Source: Nelumbo lutea
Taxonomy: Eukaryota > Streptophyta > Magnoliopsida > Proteales > Nelumbonaceae
DNA: 64,000 nucleotides
Assembly: GCA_022828595.1 (NCBI GenBank)
Contig: JAKGHH010000001.1
Location: forward strand, 118,866,999-118,930,998
Reading direction: 5' to 3'
Within the stretch, counting starts at the first letter, position 1; every line of letters begins with the position of its first letter. Position numbers and translations under genes: made by a program. Below are positions 58,201 through 64,000 of this stretch, one piece after another. The notes beneath the pieces were generated by a model. It was not told the origin of the DNA and did no database searches. It saw nothing but the letters and a program-made list of their open reading frames with translations.

Positions 58201-59779
58201 CTCTCTATTTCAAGCACCTTGCTCTAATTCATGGGCAACATACTCTTTTCTCCCTTGTTATGAATGATTGACCCAAGGCGCCAGAACAGATATTAGTTAT
58301 AATTTGCTAATTTTTCTTTTATTTCTAAATTGATAGTCTAACCTGAGCTACAAATATACCATGGCATGGGGAAAGCTGTATCATTGACTTCCTCGTATTG
58401 TCTTGAAGTTCAGATTAAGATAGTTGATGCTATGTGTTGTTTTATATCAATAAGGGATTACAATATCAATGGTTTGATAATGGAAAAAATGTATTGAGTC
58501 AAAGAGGGATACATTACTGAGGGTAAAGGACCCCAAAGAGATTTCCTATAAGAGAAGAGAGAGGAGGGAAGAAAAATCAAAATATTCAAGTCTCAACCTT
58601 CCTTGGTTCTGTCAGCAACACCTAATCTTCACATGTAAATCCTCAGTCACGAGCCAAAGATATATCCAGTTAATATCACTCTATGTATACATGGGATCTG
58701 AAGCTGTGTCATGAGTTTGTACTAATTGTCTTATATAGGTGGTTATCATTATTTCCCAGTGTACGGACAGAAAGTTATTTTCTTCCGTGAAGTCTTGTGA
58801 TTTTCTAAATGACAACCATGCTGTAAAATATCAGAGGGAAAAACAATTTCACTTTCTTTTCTTTCTGGTTTGCTTGCTGGTTAAATGAAATAGCAATATG
58901 AGTGGCATGAAGGAGGTGAATATTGTTTGCTCATAAAAACAGGAGGTGAATATTGTTTTTTTATTCAATAACACATTTCATTAATTAATCACAGAAATAA
59001 TTACAAAGGGGAAGATAAACTATCTTATCTTCCATCTGAAGCTTGAGTCCCCAAGAACAGAAAAAGAATAAAGTTACACCTGTGCCCAAAACATTGACTC
59101 CCTCTCCACCCCTTGTTTAGCTAAACCATCAGCAAAAGAGCTGATCTTTTCACCCAGCTGATCTTGACTTCCATCTCTTGAACCAGCCACCTAAATTTCC
59201 TCCTGTCATTGCTGTAATTCCATAACCGACTGTTGTCTTTATTCAGCCACCCTACCACCACCTCCAAGTCCCCTTCAATTATGAGATTTTTTATATTGTC
59301 AAGGCATGCCTTGGGGCTTTCTGTGTTTAATTATCTAAAAAATTTGGTAGTTTTGGGCTAAAAACATCCAAGAACTTCCTTTTCCAGTTACTAAATCTAG
59401 TTCATACTCCAAAAGAAAGTGAACCATATAAAAATTATTAGGTTGTATTGACATCAAAGGATTAACTACTTCCAGATATGATTTCATGAATTGCCTTACC
59501 TGTTAATGCTGGTGGGGTCTATGCAGGGGACCTTAAGAGATCTTTCGAAGACTTCAGCTATTGTACCGCATGACCCTGCTGTGAACCCAATTGAACAGGC
59601 ACGTCATAATGGAAAGTGAAATCAAATCTTGGCATTAGCTTTTTCCTTTTCCGGTATTAATAAATTTCTGTTCACAGGTTGAAGCTATTGAATATGTTGG
59701 GGCCACTCCAGGTGATGCACCAACAGAGGTGGTCTCTTCCTCTAATGGAGATAACTCAGCTGTGACAGCTGAACAGTAA
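27917..59779 (+). CDS. GATA25-like: TIFY-CCT-GATA transcription factor (ZML1/GATA25 type), 7 exons
   Basis: Nuclear transcription factor of the class III plant GATA (ZIM/ZML) group. Exons: 27917-28246, 28346-28426, 28550-28683, 47704-47811, 47957-48062, 59527-59598, 59678-59779, giving 310 codons, normal for the family. Domains: an acidic N-terminus; a TIFY domain with core TLSFQGEVY at residues 93-101, running to about 124; a CCT domain about 151-193 ([20 protein letters not shown]); and a GATA finger C219-X2-C222-X20-C243-X2-C246 with [20 protein letters not shown], the 20-residue loop specific to this class. The C-terminus is acidic and ends [17 protein letters not shown] mediates protein partnering, CCT aids nuclear import and DNA or protein contacts, and GATA or GAT-like sites are the expected targets. 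No coding lesion. Intron 3 (19.0 kb) and intron 5 (11.5 kb) are packed with transposons. The last intron needs a GC donor. Confidence 0.94.
28346..28426 (+). CDS. GATA25-like: GATA gene exon 2 (rest of TIFY)
   Basis: 27 codons, [20 protein letters not shown] onward, between CTGCAG and AAG|GTATTC. Completes the TIFY domain. Intron 1 is 99 bases. Confidence 0.93.
28550..28683 (+). CDS. GATA25-like: GATA gene exon 3 (most of CCT)
   Basis: 134 bases after TTTCAG, ending in a split AG|G arginine codon at GAG|GTGTGT. Encodes [20 protein letters not shown] and the rest of the CCT core. Intron 2 is 123 bases. Confidence 0.93.
30639..31099 (+). mobile_element. LINE E: 461-bp L1 3' end with 18-bp target duplication
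   Basis: Starts inside the RNase H domain ([50 protein letters not shown]), continues through a short 3' UTR with ATTAATAAAATC and ends in an A-run. AAGATATACAAATAATTC at 30621-30638 is repeated at 31100-31117 with one change, fixing both ends. Extreme 5' truncation is typical of L1 insertion. Confidence 0.9.
32131..32911 (+). mobile_element. LINE F: L1 3' fragment (zf-RVT end and RNase H)
   Basis: Reads [20 protein letters not shown], then [11 protein letters not shown] (with a frame break), [38 protein letters not shown] and [16 protein letters not shown], and ends in a short A-run. Possible target duplication ATGAAGGGAAGG / ATGAAGGCAATG (10 of 12). Stops in the first RNase H block make it dead. 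Confidence 0.85.
33541..33565. repeat. (CT)n microsatellite
   Basis: About 12 CT units in intron 3 of the GATA gene. Confidence 0.95.
33680..33907. mobile_element. Tourist-like MITE with TTA target duplication
   Basis: The left end GGGGCTATTTGATAACAGCT mirrors the right end GTTATCAGGTGGTGCC. TTA flanks it at 33677-33679 and 33908-33910. 228 bases; TGACTGAACT and AGTTCAGCCA also pair internally. Confidence 0.85.
34010..36660 (+). mobile_element. LINE D: L1 ORF1 fragment
   Basis: Plus strand, several frames: [53 protein letters not shown]; then [20 protein letters not shown] and [13 protein letters not shown], the DUF4283-style ORF1 of plant L1 elements. A long acidic, Glu-rich tail (about 35400-36370) resembles the ORF1 tail of LINE B. 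No endonuclease or reverse transcriptase follows. Multiple frameshifts. ORF1 normally coats LINE RNA. Confidence 0.75.
36731..37005. repeat. Minisatellite around AGGGGCTCCGCCCCTATTC
   Basis: Four imperfect units with cores near 36762, 36815, 36893 and 36974. Each has a poly-T/CCGAAAA stretch, (C)AGGGGCTCCG(C)CCCTATTC, a (TTC)n run and CCAGATTCAATG. The cores are self-complementary (GGGGC...GCCCC). GACGCCTAGGCGGGCGCC precedes at about 36700. Confidence 0.75.
37035..37700 (-). mobile_element. LINE C: L1 3' fragment (zf-RVT end and RNase H)
   Basis: Minus strand reads [20 protein letters not shown], then an almost open RNase H frame: [48 protein letters not shown]. The middle of RNase H (EGDS block) is missing, a deletion of perhaps 40 codons. 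It ends where the minisatellite region begins. Confidence 0.85.
38276..38369 (-). mobile_element. Short LINE 3' tail
   Basis: The complement ends TTAATTAATGAAATTTATGT then TCCTTATCAAAAACA, the usual ending of LINEs here. It directly abuts the 3' end of LINE A and is probably older. Confidence 0.5.
38370..41879 (-). mobile_element. LINE A, 3' part (minus), host of LINE B
   Basis: Minus-strand L1 ORF2 remains. Endonuclease: [33 protein letters not shown]. Reverse transcriptase: [64 protein letters not shown]. RNase [21 protein letters not shown] (about 38890-38690). The reverse transcriptase box reads FAND, not FADD. Many stops and frameshifts. Its endonuclease domain is interrupted at 41879 by LINE B and resumes at 47169. 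Confidence 0.9.
41987..42847 (+). pseudogene. LINE B ORF1 C-terminal tail
   Basis: Open for 286 codons from the first ATG. Acidic and Ser/Glu/Lys-rich with no recognisable domain. The N-terminal ORF1 domain (seen in LINE D) is missing because of 5' truncation. It ends about 45 bases before the ORF2 ATG, the usual L1 spacing. Not a host gene. Confidence 0.7.
42892..47020 (+). pseudogene. LINE B ORF2: endonuclease, reverse transcriptase, zf-RVT, RNase H
   Basis: Starts [20 protein letters not shown] with endonuclease motifs [33 protein letters not shown] and SDHCPIQ. Reverse transcriptase: [64 protein letters not shown] and QFADDLMIF (catalytic FADD near 44950). Then the Cys-rich end [20 protein letters not shown], and RNase H with [32 protein letters not shown] and [14 protein letters not shown]. 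Lesions: an extra base in a 10-G run (43092-43101), a frameshift near 43270, stops at 43961 and near 44520, more frame changes near 45230 and 46000, and a stop in RNase H near 46785. It would nick target DNA and copy its RNA if intact. Confidence 0.9.
47169..47357 (-). mobile_element. LINE A, 5' part (minus)
   Basis: The minus strand resumes the LINE A endonuclease upstream of the LINE B insertion: [49 protein letters not shown], the last codons spanning the target duplication. This matches LINE B at LLQESKL...[10 protein letters not shown]. The 5' end is truncated near 47357. Confidence 0.85.
47704..47811 (+). CDS. GATA25-like: GATA gene exon 4 (end of CCT, linker)
   Basis: 108 bases after TTGTCAG, starting in phase 2 and giving [12 protein letters not shown], then an acidic Gly/Ser linker ending PQRET. 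Ends AT|GTAAGT, a strong donor. An internal AAG|GTATGT at 47740 looks like a donor but would break the frame with exon 5. Confidence 0.92.
47957..48062 (+). CDS. GATA25-like: GATA gene exon 5 (zinc finger)
   Basis: 106 bases after TATGTAG. Completes an isoleucine codon and encodes all four zinc-binding cysteines (CQHC...CNAC), ending ANK at AAG|GTTGGT. Intron 4 is 145 bases. Confidence 0.94.
48158..48632. mobile_element. hAT-like nonautonomous element
   Basis: Ends TAGACATGGCAA and, on the complement, TAGACCTGGCAA. Flanks CTCTGAAT (48150-48157) and CTCTTAAT (48633-48640) match at 7 of 8. Filled with CCCAACCCGACCC-type repeats. An internal palindrome closes at 48296 with CCAAGTCTA, so a smaller element or fold lies inside. 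Confidence 0.75.
49051..50058 (-). mobile_element. Truncated Ty3/Gypsy-type LTR retrotransposon
   Basis: Minus strand. 5' LTR 50058-49655 (starts TGTGGGGCCC, ends GGTCCTACA). Primer binding site TGGTATCAGAGC, complementary to initiator tRNA-Met, at 49648-49637. A gag fragment follows (49620-49270), then a partial 3' LTR ending at 49051 with GCTGGTCCTACA. Most of the interior (protease, reverse transcriptase, integrase) and the start of the 3' LTR are missing. Confidence 0.8.
49270..49620 (-). pseudogene. Gag fragment of the Gypsy remnant
   Basis: Starts [20 protein letters not shown] and contains a retrotrans_gag core: [20 protein letters not shown], then [20 protein letters not shown] and KLTGHAKVW. 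The next codon is TGA where the family has a second Trp, followed in frame by [11 protein letters not shown], so a single G-to-A change likely ended it. The rest of gag is deleted. Confidence 0.75.
51225..52220. mobile_element. Mutator-like nonautonomous TIR element
   Basis: Left end AAGGTTTAAAATGTC and right end GACATTTGAAACCATG. Flanks GTACGTATC (51216-51224) and GTAGGTATT (52221-52229) match at 7 of 9. Subterminal GTCGACATNN repeats, very AT-rich core, noncoding. Confidence 0.65.
53693..55405 (+). mobile_element. LINE G: L1 fragment lacking RNase H
   Basis: AATAGCCTCAAACCCC at 53677-53692 and 55406-55421 is an exact 16-bp target duplication. It starts inside the reverse transcriptase ([43 protein letters not shown], with FVDD in place of FADD). 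It continues after an internal deletion with zf-RVT ([40 protein letters not shown]) and stops at 55300 without an RNase H domain. A 91-bp tandem duplication (54500-54681) breaks the frame. Confidence 0.93.
54500..54681. repeat. 91-bp tandem duplication inside LINE G
   Basis: CTTTTCTGGAGATTCAATTA begins at 54500 and again at 54591. The copies differ at only a few positions. 91 is not a multiple of three, so it splits the reading frame (54573 end, 54664 restart). Confidence 0.92.
55590..56350 (+). mobile_element. LINE H: L1 3' fragment with near-complete RNase H
   Basis: Reads [20 protein letters not shown], then an open frame at 55778-56239 with [45 protein letters not shown] and [16 protein letters not shown]. 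The D of the usual N..AD.LAKQG block is G here. Ends with a 3' UTR, AATAAAATTACTG and an A-run. Target duplication not resolved. Confidence 0.87.
57640..58270 (-). mobile_element. RTE-type LINE 3' fragment
   Basis: On the plus strand it begins CAGCCTTAATCCCAACTATT followed by TTGGGTTGTCTA, the complement of the 3' tail shared by plant RTE LINEs. It continues with blocks such as GACCAAACTATCTCAGTCAA, ACTCCCGAAGTCCTATCTAA and GTCACACAGCACACTGGATG. These resemble the antisense of the RTE reverse transcriptase C-terminal region from memory. Heavily decayed. Confidence 0.55.
58950..59320 (-). mobile_element. LINE I: L1 RNase H fragment
   Basis: Minus strand reads [40 protein letters not shown] and SWVKRSA, i.e. 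the second half of the L1 RNase H domain, then a 3' UTR and A-run (T-run at 58957). It lies about 200 bases from exon 6. GGAGGTGAATATTG occurs twice, near 58911 and 58943, on its 3' side. Confidence 0.75.
59527..59598 (+). CDS. GATA25-like: GATA gene exon 6 (GATA C-terminal basic tail)
   Basis: 24 codons after [29 protein letters not shown] then [12 protein letters not shown] is the family continuation of the finger. The downstream donor is GC (CAG|GCACGT), not GT. Confidence 0.88.
59678..59779 (+). CDS. GATA25-like: GATA gene exon 7 (C-terminus)
   Basis: 33 codons plus TAA after [27 protein letters not shown] ending [11 protein letters not shown]. The NGDNS motif matches the C-terminus of ZML1-type proteins, which supports joining this exon. 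Intron 6 is 79 bases. Confidence 0.82.
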   Translation, partial: VEAIEYVGATPGDAPTEVVSSSNGDNSAVTAEQ

Positions 59780-60240
59780 CTGCAGTGCTACTCTTGTTTC
59801 CCGAGGGGCAAGGCCATTCAGGTTGCCCCTGGCTTCAGATCTCAAATGAATGTAAGGTTTTCTATTAATATTCCTTTCAGCTTGCTGTGACAGATTGTAC
59901 AGATCATTTCACTGCTTTGATCAATACATGAGATCATTTTCCAGCCTCCCTTTGTTAATACAGATTAATCCCTTCAAAGTATTAAGGCTCAGTTTAGTAG
60001 CTCCCTTCCTTTTTAGTCTAATCGAGTGCTCTCACATTTTGGACCTCGAATCCCATGGGAATGGAAGTTACCAGGTTCATCAATATGATAAAGCAACACC
60101 ATCCACTACGAATGCTTTAATTTTGGAGCTTGGAAATTTCTCTTTTGGACTGGTTGAATGGGTAGACAGATTCCATGGATAAACTACTTCAATCACATGA
60201 TGTCTATATTTCAATAATATTCACAAGGAACTTGATATTA
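59780..60240 (+). other. GATA gene 3' UTR and flank
   Basis: Follows the stop codon. AT-rich; a candidate polyadenylation signal TTTCAATAATATTC lies near 60210. The end point is not defined. Confidence 0.4.
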
Positions 60241-60897
60241 ACGGTGGCCTTGTTGATTGTTAAGCATATGGTCTGCTTATTATAATTTCGCCCATGCATT
60301 CAATATGCTGGAACTTGAAGTGGAAACAAATAAAGTCTCAACTCTTCAGTATCTAGGTTTACCCAGATTTTGATTGGCAACGCAAGTGATGTTTTACTTT
60401 CCGCCATCATTGTTTGGCGGATTTATTGCCGTAAAAGTTACGTTATGCGTTCTTCATTCATCCTTTTATTCATCAAGCACGTTTTAGAAAAATAACCCTT
60501 TTCCTATCATGCTCCTATCCATGAAAAGACCTTAAATAAGGGGCTGAGGTGGCTGAATTAACAAGGTTATTTGTTTGCCTTTTTTATGGAATAATAAAAT
60601 TTTGAAGAGGTTGTGGGCTGAATCCGAGTTTGGATGGATCACTGTACACTTTAAAGTTTTATTTATTTAATTGTTTTATCAATTACAAGATAAAGTAAAC
60701 TAAAGTGTAATCGACCTGATTTGATTTGATAAATGTGTTAATTGATTGAATCATTTAAGTATTGGGAAAAAAGGCTTAAAACATACCTTGAGCTTCTCAG
60801 GACTTAAAAATATCTTTTAGATTCATCCATTAGACTTTAGTATGCCCTCCAATGAAACCTTGTATGTAAATTCATTTAAATCTTATTTTGCCCTTCA
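60241..60897. other. Intergenic, nothing recognised
   Basis: AT-rich DNA downstream of the GATA gene. No gene or clear element boundary. Confidence 0.4.
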
Positions 60898-61275
60898 GGC
60901 TGCATTTGGAAACGATGCAAATGTAGTGTAAATCATGATTTAGGGTAAATTTGCATTGTGGCTCATTTTTGCTTGTGACAATATTACATTTTTGCATTGA
61001 CAAATGACAGGCCAATGCATATTGACATTGATAATAAGATGTAAAATTACATCAATAAAAAGAAATAAATTTGCATTCAAGTGGGCTTTAGATAAAAAAA
61101 AAAAAAACATATGCTTTAATGGAAATCATGTTTGTGTTCATTATAGATAAAAGTTTGTTTGATAAGAAGGTAAGTTTCTCAATGCAAAACTAACTTAATT
61201 TTGCAATTTATATGAACTGTTTTATATTCTATATATTTGCATTCACACCTATTTGCATGGTTACTAAATGCAGCC
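60898..61275. mobile_element. Tourist-like MITE, GCATTTGGAAAC family copy 2
   Basis: The left end GGCTGCATTTGGAAACGATG mirrors the right end CATGGTTACTAAATGCAGCC. Flanks are TCA and TTA. Closely matches 18470-18846 in internal order. A further fragment rich in TGCAAATATGTA follows at 61276-61428. Confidence 0.78.
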
Positions 61276-61428
61276 TTAGGCTTAGTTTTAAAAAAATACA
61301 AATGCAAATATGTATAATGCAAATGCATACAAAATACAATCTACATATTTGTATATGTATTCATTCCAAAGTGAACATTTTTTGGAAAGAGTACTAATGC
61401 AAATATGTACAGTGCAAATACATATAAA

Positions 61429-62480
61429 TGTTAGACAGTGCATGCCCTTAGTTCCAATCAGAATGATGTGCATTATGATATTTAATGTAAATGAATAAAT
61501 TGCATATTTAATTCATGTTATTATGGTGTGTTTCTGTATACTATCCTTAAACTAGACACATATGAGATTTGTGTTATTTTAGAATCTTCACATCTGTTGG
61601 ATAAATCTGAGGAGATTTATCCTACCAAGGCTGACACTAATGTGCTGTCAAGTTGGTTGAGGTGGATTGTCTCATCTGCTAGGGTGAGACCTGAGATGCA
61701 TGCAGGGTGAGTTTTCTTGAAACCCTGAATCAGACCAGAATTCTAGTATTGCTCTATACATTGGAGATAGATGAACAAAACTAGAATGTTACACCTGATC
61801 CCTAGACTCGATTATGATACTACACTAGGTGTCAAATTGCGCTGTCTTTGATATGCCAATCCGTGAGATCCTTAGAGGGGGTCAAAACTTATGTATGTTG
61901 GGACAATCCAAGAATTCATCTGAGTGGGTGGTCACAGTGATATGATCAACCTCTGTTAGATAGTGTATGCCTTTAGCTCCAATCGAAATGATGTACCTTA
62001 TGACATTTAATGTAAATGAATAAACTACATATTTGATTTATGTTATTATAGTGTGTTTCTATGTAATATCCTTAAACTAGACACATATGAGACTCGTGTT
62101 AGTTTAGAATGTTTACAGCTGTTGGATAGATCTGGGGAGATTTATCTCGATAAAACTGACACTGATGTGCCACCAAGTTAATTGGGTTAGCCTGTCTCAG
62201 CTGCCTATGTGAGACCCGAGGTACATGCAGTGTAAGTTTACTTGAAACCCTAAATTGGATCAGAACTCTAGTATTGCCCTGAACCTTAGTGATTAGTGGA
62301 CAAAACTGGAATGTTACACCTGACCCCTAGACTTGATTATGATACTGCACTAAATGTCGGATTTGGTTGTCTTTGATATGCCAATTAGTCAGATCCTTAG
62401 AGGATGTCAAAACCAGGGTATGTTGGGACAGTCTGAGAATTCATCTGAGTGGGTGATTATAGTGACAAGATCAGCTCATT
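61429..62480. repeat. Tandem duplication of about 525-535 bp within the LTR
   Basis: Units 61429-61953 and 61954-about 62480 share TAAACTAGACACATATGAGA, TGTTACACCTGA and GATATGCCAAT in the same order. Roughly 12% mismatch by eye over the first 135 bases, so the duplication is old. Confidence 0.88.
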
Positions 62481-63264
62481 TGTCGGACAAAGGTAATGAT
62501 TAGGGATGCACTCTCTCTGATGGAAACTAAAGCTGCCGGTAGCCGATTTCAATCATTGAAATTTGTTTTTGCAAAATATATATTTATATAAAGATATACA
62601 AATATATATTACGGTTTCAAAATGTTTGCAAAAGATTTTAATTCTTGGGATCCATGTGAGTAGAGAGTGCAACATTGTTCCTTGCAGCCGAGGGAGTGAT
62701 CATCTCTTGTCGGACAGTGTTTGATCATTATGGGCTGAGATGTTAAGTGTAAGACAATTGGGGATAATACCTGATGGGATAATCTTGCATCTGCCTATAG
62801 TTCATGGGTTTTTATAAAGTGGTTTGGCCTATAGACCACTTAGTGTAAGTGTTGGGCCTGTTAAGAGCCCATGGTGATGGATTCAGGGGTTCACTGTCCG
62901 TAACGGTGAAGTCGGCTATACCTTGTAACAGAGGTTAGGCTGAACCCATGTGGCTGATGTGTAGATCAATGTTTGAGTCCCACGCTATATAAGAAAACAC
63001 AACTAGATAGCAGTTTGGAAGGTTAGTGAGCACATTGACTTAATGAGCCTAAATCCCAATTCGAATTGGTCTAAATATAGATTTGAATATAGACCAGATC
63101 CAAATATAGATTTGGATTTGGAAACTCTTAATAAGATTAAGAGGACTGATATAATCTGTAGATAAGATAAGGGCTTATCATTATCTCTTAAAGAGAGTCC
63201 ATATTTAAATAAGGATTTGAATAAGGAAACTCCTAATGGGATTAGGATCTGATCTCTTTAAGGC

Positions 63265-63272
63265 TATAAAAG
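63265..63272 (+). promoter_or_regulatory. LTR TATA box
   Basis: TATAAAAG followed by a G-rich run and, about 30-50 bases on, CACACAACATCAG, a plausible R-region start. Confidence 0.65.
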
Positions 63273-63820
63273 GAGGGGGCGAACCATTCATAAACACACA
63301 ACATCAGATATTAGATCACAGAAAGAGAGAAGACAGTTACAGTAAGACTGCGCTATCTTCTGCTCTTGCGCCCTCCTGCTGTTGCTGCCATTGCCAGTTC
63401 GATCTCCATTGTAGGAGCGATCAAGAAGAGTTCTTGATATCGGTTTTTGGAGAAAAACTGATCCGATGTCATGCTCACATACCCTCCATCGAACCCTTGC
63501 TGAAGGATTCAGTTCTTGTGAAGAACTTGTTGATTCTGCTCCACCCTACGCTGTGTCATCTTTAGTGGGAGTTGTCTTTGGAGTTTTCCTTGGGTGTGAA
63601 CACTTTCGTTGGGAGTTATTATTACTCCGTGTCAGGTATATTCCTCTTCGACCTTTTGGTTTCAGATTTGATTTGGTTCTTGGTTCAAGATTGATCATTG
63701 AAAATGTAGATTTTCTAAAACAGGGAATGTGATTCCCACATGGGAGAGAAATTTTTGAAATTTCGCCCCACCTACCTGTTGGGTTCGACTATCCATATGA
63801 TAGATCTCTCATCCCTTCAG

Positions 63821-63833
63821 TGGTATCAGAGCC
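63821..63833 (+). other. Primer binding site (initiator tRNA-Met)
   Basis: TGGTATCAGAGCC, complementary to the 3' end of plant initiator tRNA-Met, immediately after the LTR end. Minus-strand DNA synthesis would start here. Confidence 0.88.
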
Positions 63834-64000
63834 ATGGTTCAAATCTTGAACAAAAATAAATCAGATCTGAACCTGCGCAAATGGGCAGAAGGCGTTTCAC
63901 CCGATTTGCGCGGATTATGGTTTTTCTGGGAAATTGTTTCCCAGATCAAGGGCGAATGATCTGAAATTAATTCTTTATAAATCTGAAATTTATTTAGATT
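63834..64000 (+). mobile_element. Internal leader of the LTR retrotransposon
   Basis: Sequence after the primer binding site, cut by the window edge. No gag start is visible yet. Confidence 0.6.

Larger units (their letters stand above)
48063..59526 (+). other. GATA gene intron 5 (11.5 kb)
   Basis: GT...AG intron of 11,464 bases. It contains, in order, a hAT-like element, a Gypsy remnant, a Mutator-like TIR element, a Harbinger-type element with nested insertions, an RTE fragment and an L1 fragment. Gaps 50060-51210 and 58280-58940 show nothing recognisable. Confidence 0.9.
61429..63819 (+). mobile_element. 5' LTR of a retrotransposon running off the right edge
   Basis: Ends ...CCCTTCA at 63819, one base before a tRNA-Met primer binding site. 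Candidate 5' starts TGTTAGACAG (61429) and TGTTAGATAG (61954) reflect a tandem duplication of the LTR's first 525 bases. Contains a TATA box at 63265. The short open frames here (63236-63565, 63466-63732) are LTR sequence. Probably Copia, judged from LTR length and the tRNA-Met site, but no internal coding sequence is visible to prove it. Confidence 0.7.

Noticed and set aside
59851..59881. Small intron in the GATA 3' UTR (GTAAGG...TTTCAG)
   Set aside because: About 30 bases apart, too short for a plant intron.
63236..63732. Two plus-strand open frames near the right edge
   Set aside because: They lie between the LTR TATA box and the LTR end, so they are noncoding R-U5 sequence.
1..64000. 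CRISPR array, bacterial operons, rRNA
   Set aside because: No regularly spaced repeats, no prokaryotic gene layout and no rRNA sequence; the window is plant nuclear DNA.

Overview
The window is nuclear DNA of a flowering plant with a repeat-rich genome. It is AT-rich, its genes are split by GT-AG introns, the two recognisable genes match plant families, and most of the rest is transposon debris: plant L1-type LINEs with an extra RNase H domain, Copia and Gypsy LTR elements, PIF/Harbinger, Mutator-like and hAT-like DNA elements, and a tRNA-derived SINE. I cannot name the species. The very long, LINE-filled introns would fit a woody magnoliid or early-diverging eudicot, but that is only an impression.

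Only two intact protein-coding genes are supported. On the minus strand, positions 534-6844 hold a two-exon Costars (ABRACL-type) gene of 80 codons with a 6.1 kb intron. On the plus strand, positions 27917-59779 hold a seven-exon TIFY-CCT-GATA transcription factor (ZML1/GATA25 type, 310 codons) spread over 31.9 kb, because intron 3 is 19.0 kb and intron 5 is 11.5 kb. Its last intron appears to use a GC donor.

Layout. 1-6.9 kb: Costars gene; its intron carries TIR repeats, a Copia RNase H scrap and a SINE. 7-16 kb: a TIR element, a broken PIF/Harbinger transposase with its MYB-like partner ORF, and a decayed fragment of a COP1-interacting-protein-7-like gene. 17-27 kb: MITEs, a Pack-MULE carrying a broken alpha-1,4-glycosyltransferase gene, hAT-like elements and tandem or segmental duplications. 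27.4-60 kb: the GATA gene. Intron 3 holds LINE pieces in both orientations, including a 5.3 kb LINE inserted into another LINE of opposite orientation. Intron 5 holds hAT-like, Gypsy, Mutator-like, RTE and L1 remnants and a nest of LINEs inside a TIR element inside a Harbinger-type element. 60-64 kb: a Tourist-like MITE, then the 5' LTR (with a tandemly duplicated start), TATA box and primer binding site of an LTR retrotransposon that runs off the right edge.

The Costars protein is expected to act in actin and cytoskeleton signalling, the GATA protein in nuclear transcription. Nothing in the sequence links them beyond proximity. I found no CRISPR array, rRNA gene, intact tRNA gene or undescribed gene system. 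The strongest observations concern transposon nesting, gene-fragment capture and the splicing architecture of the GATA gene.
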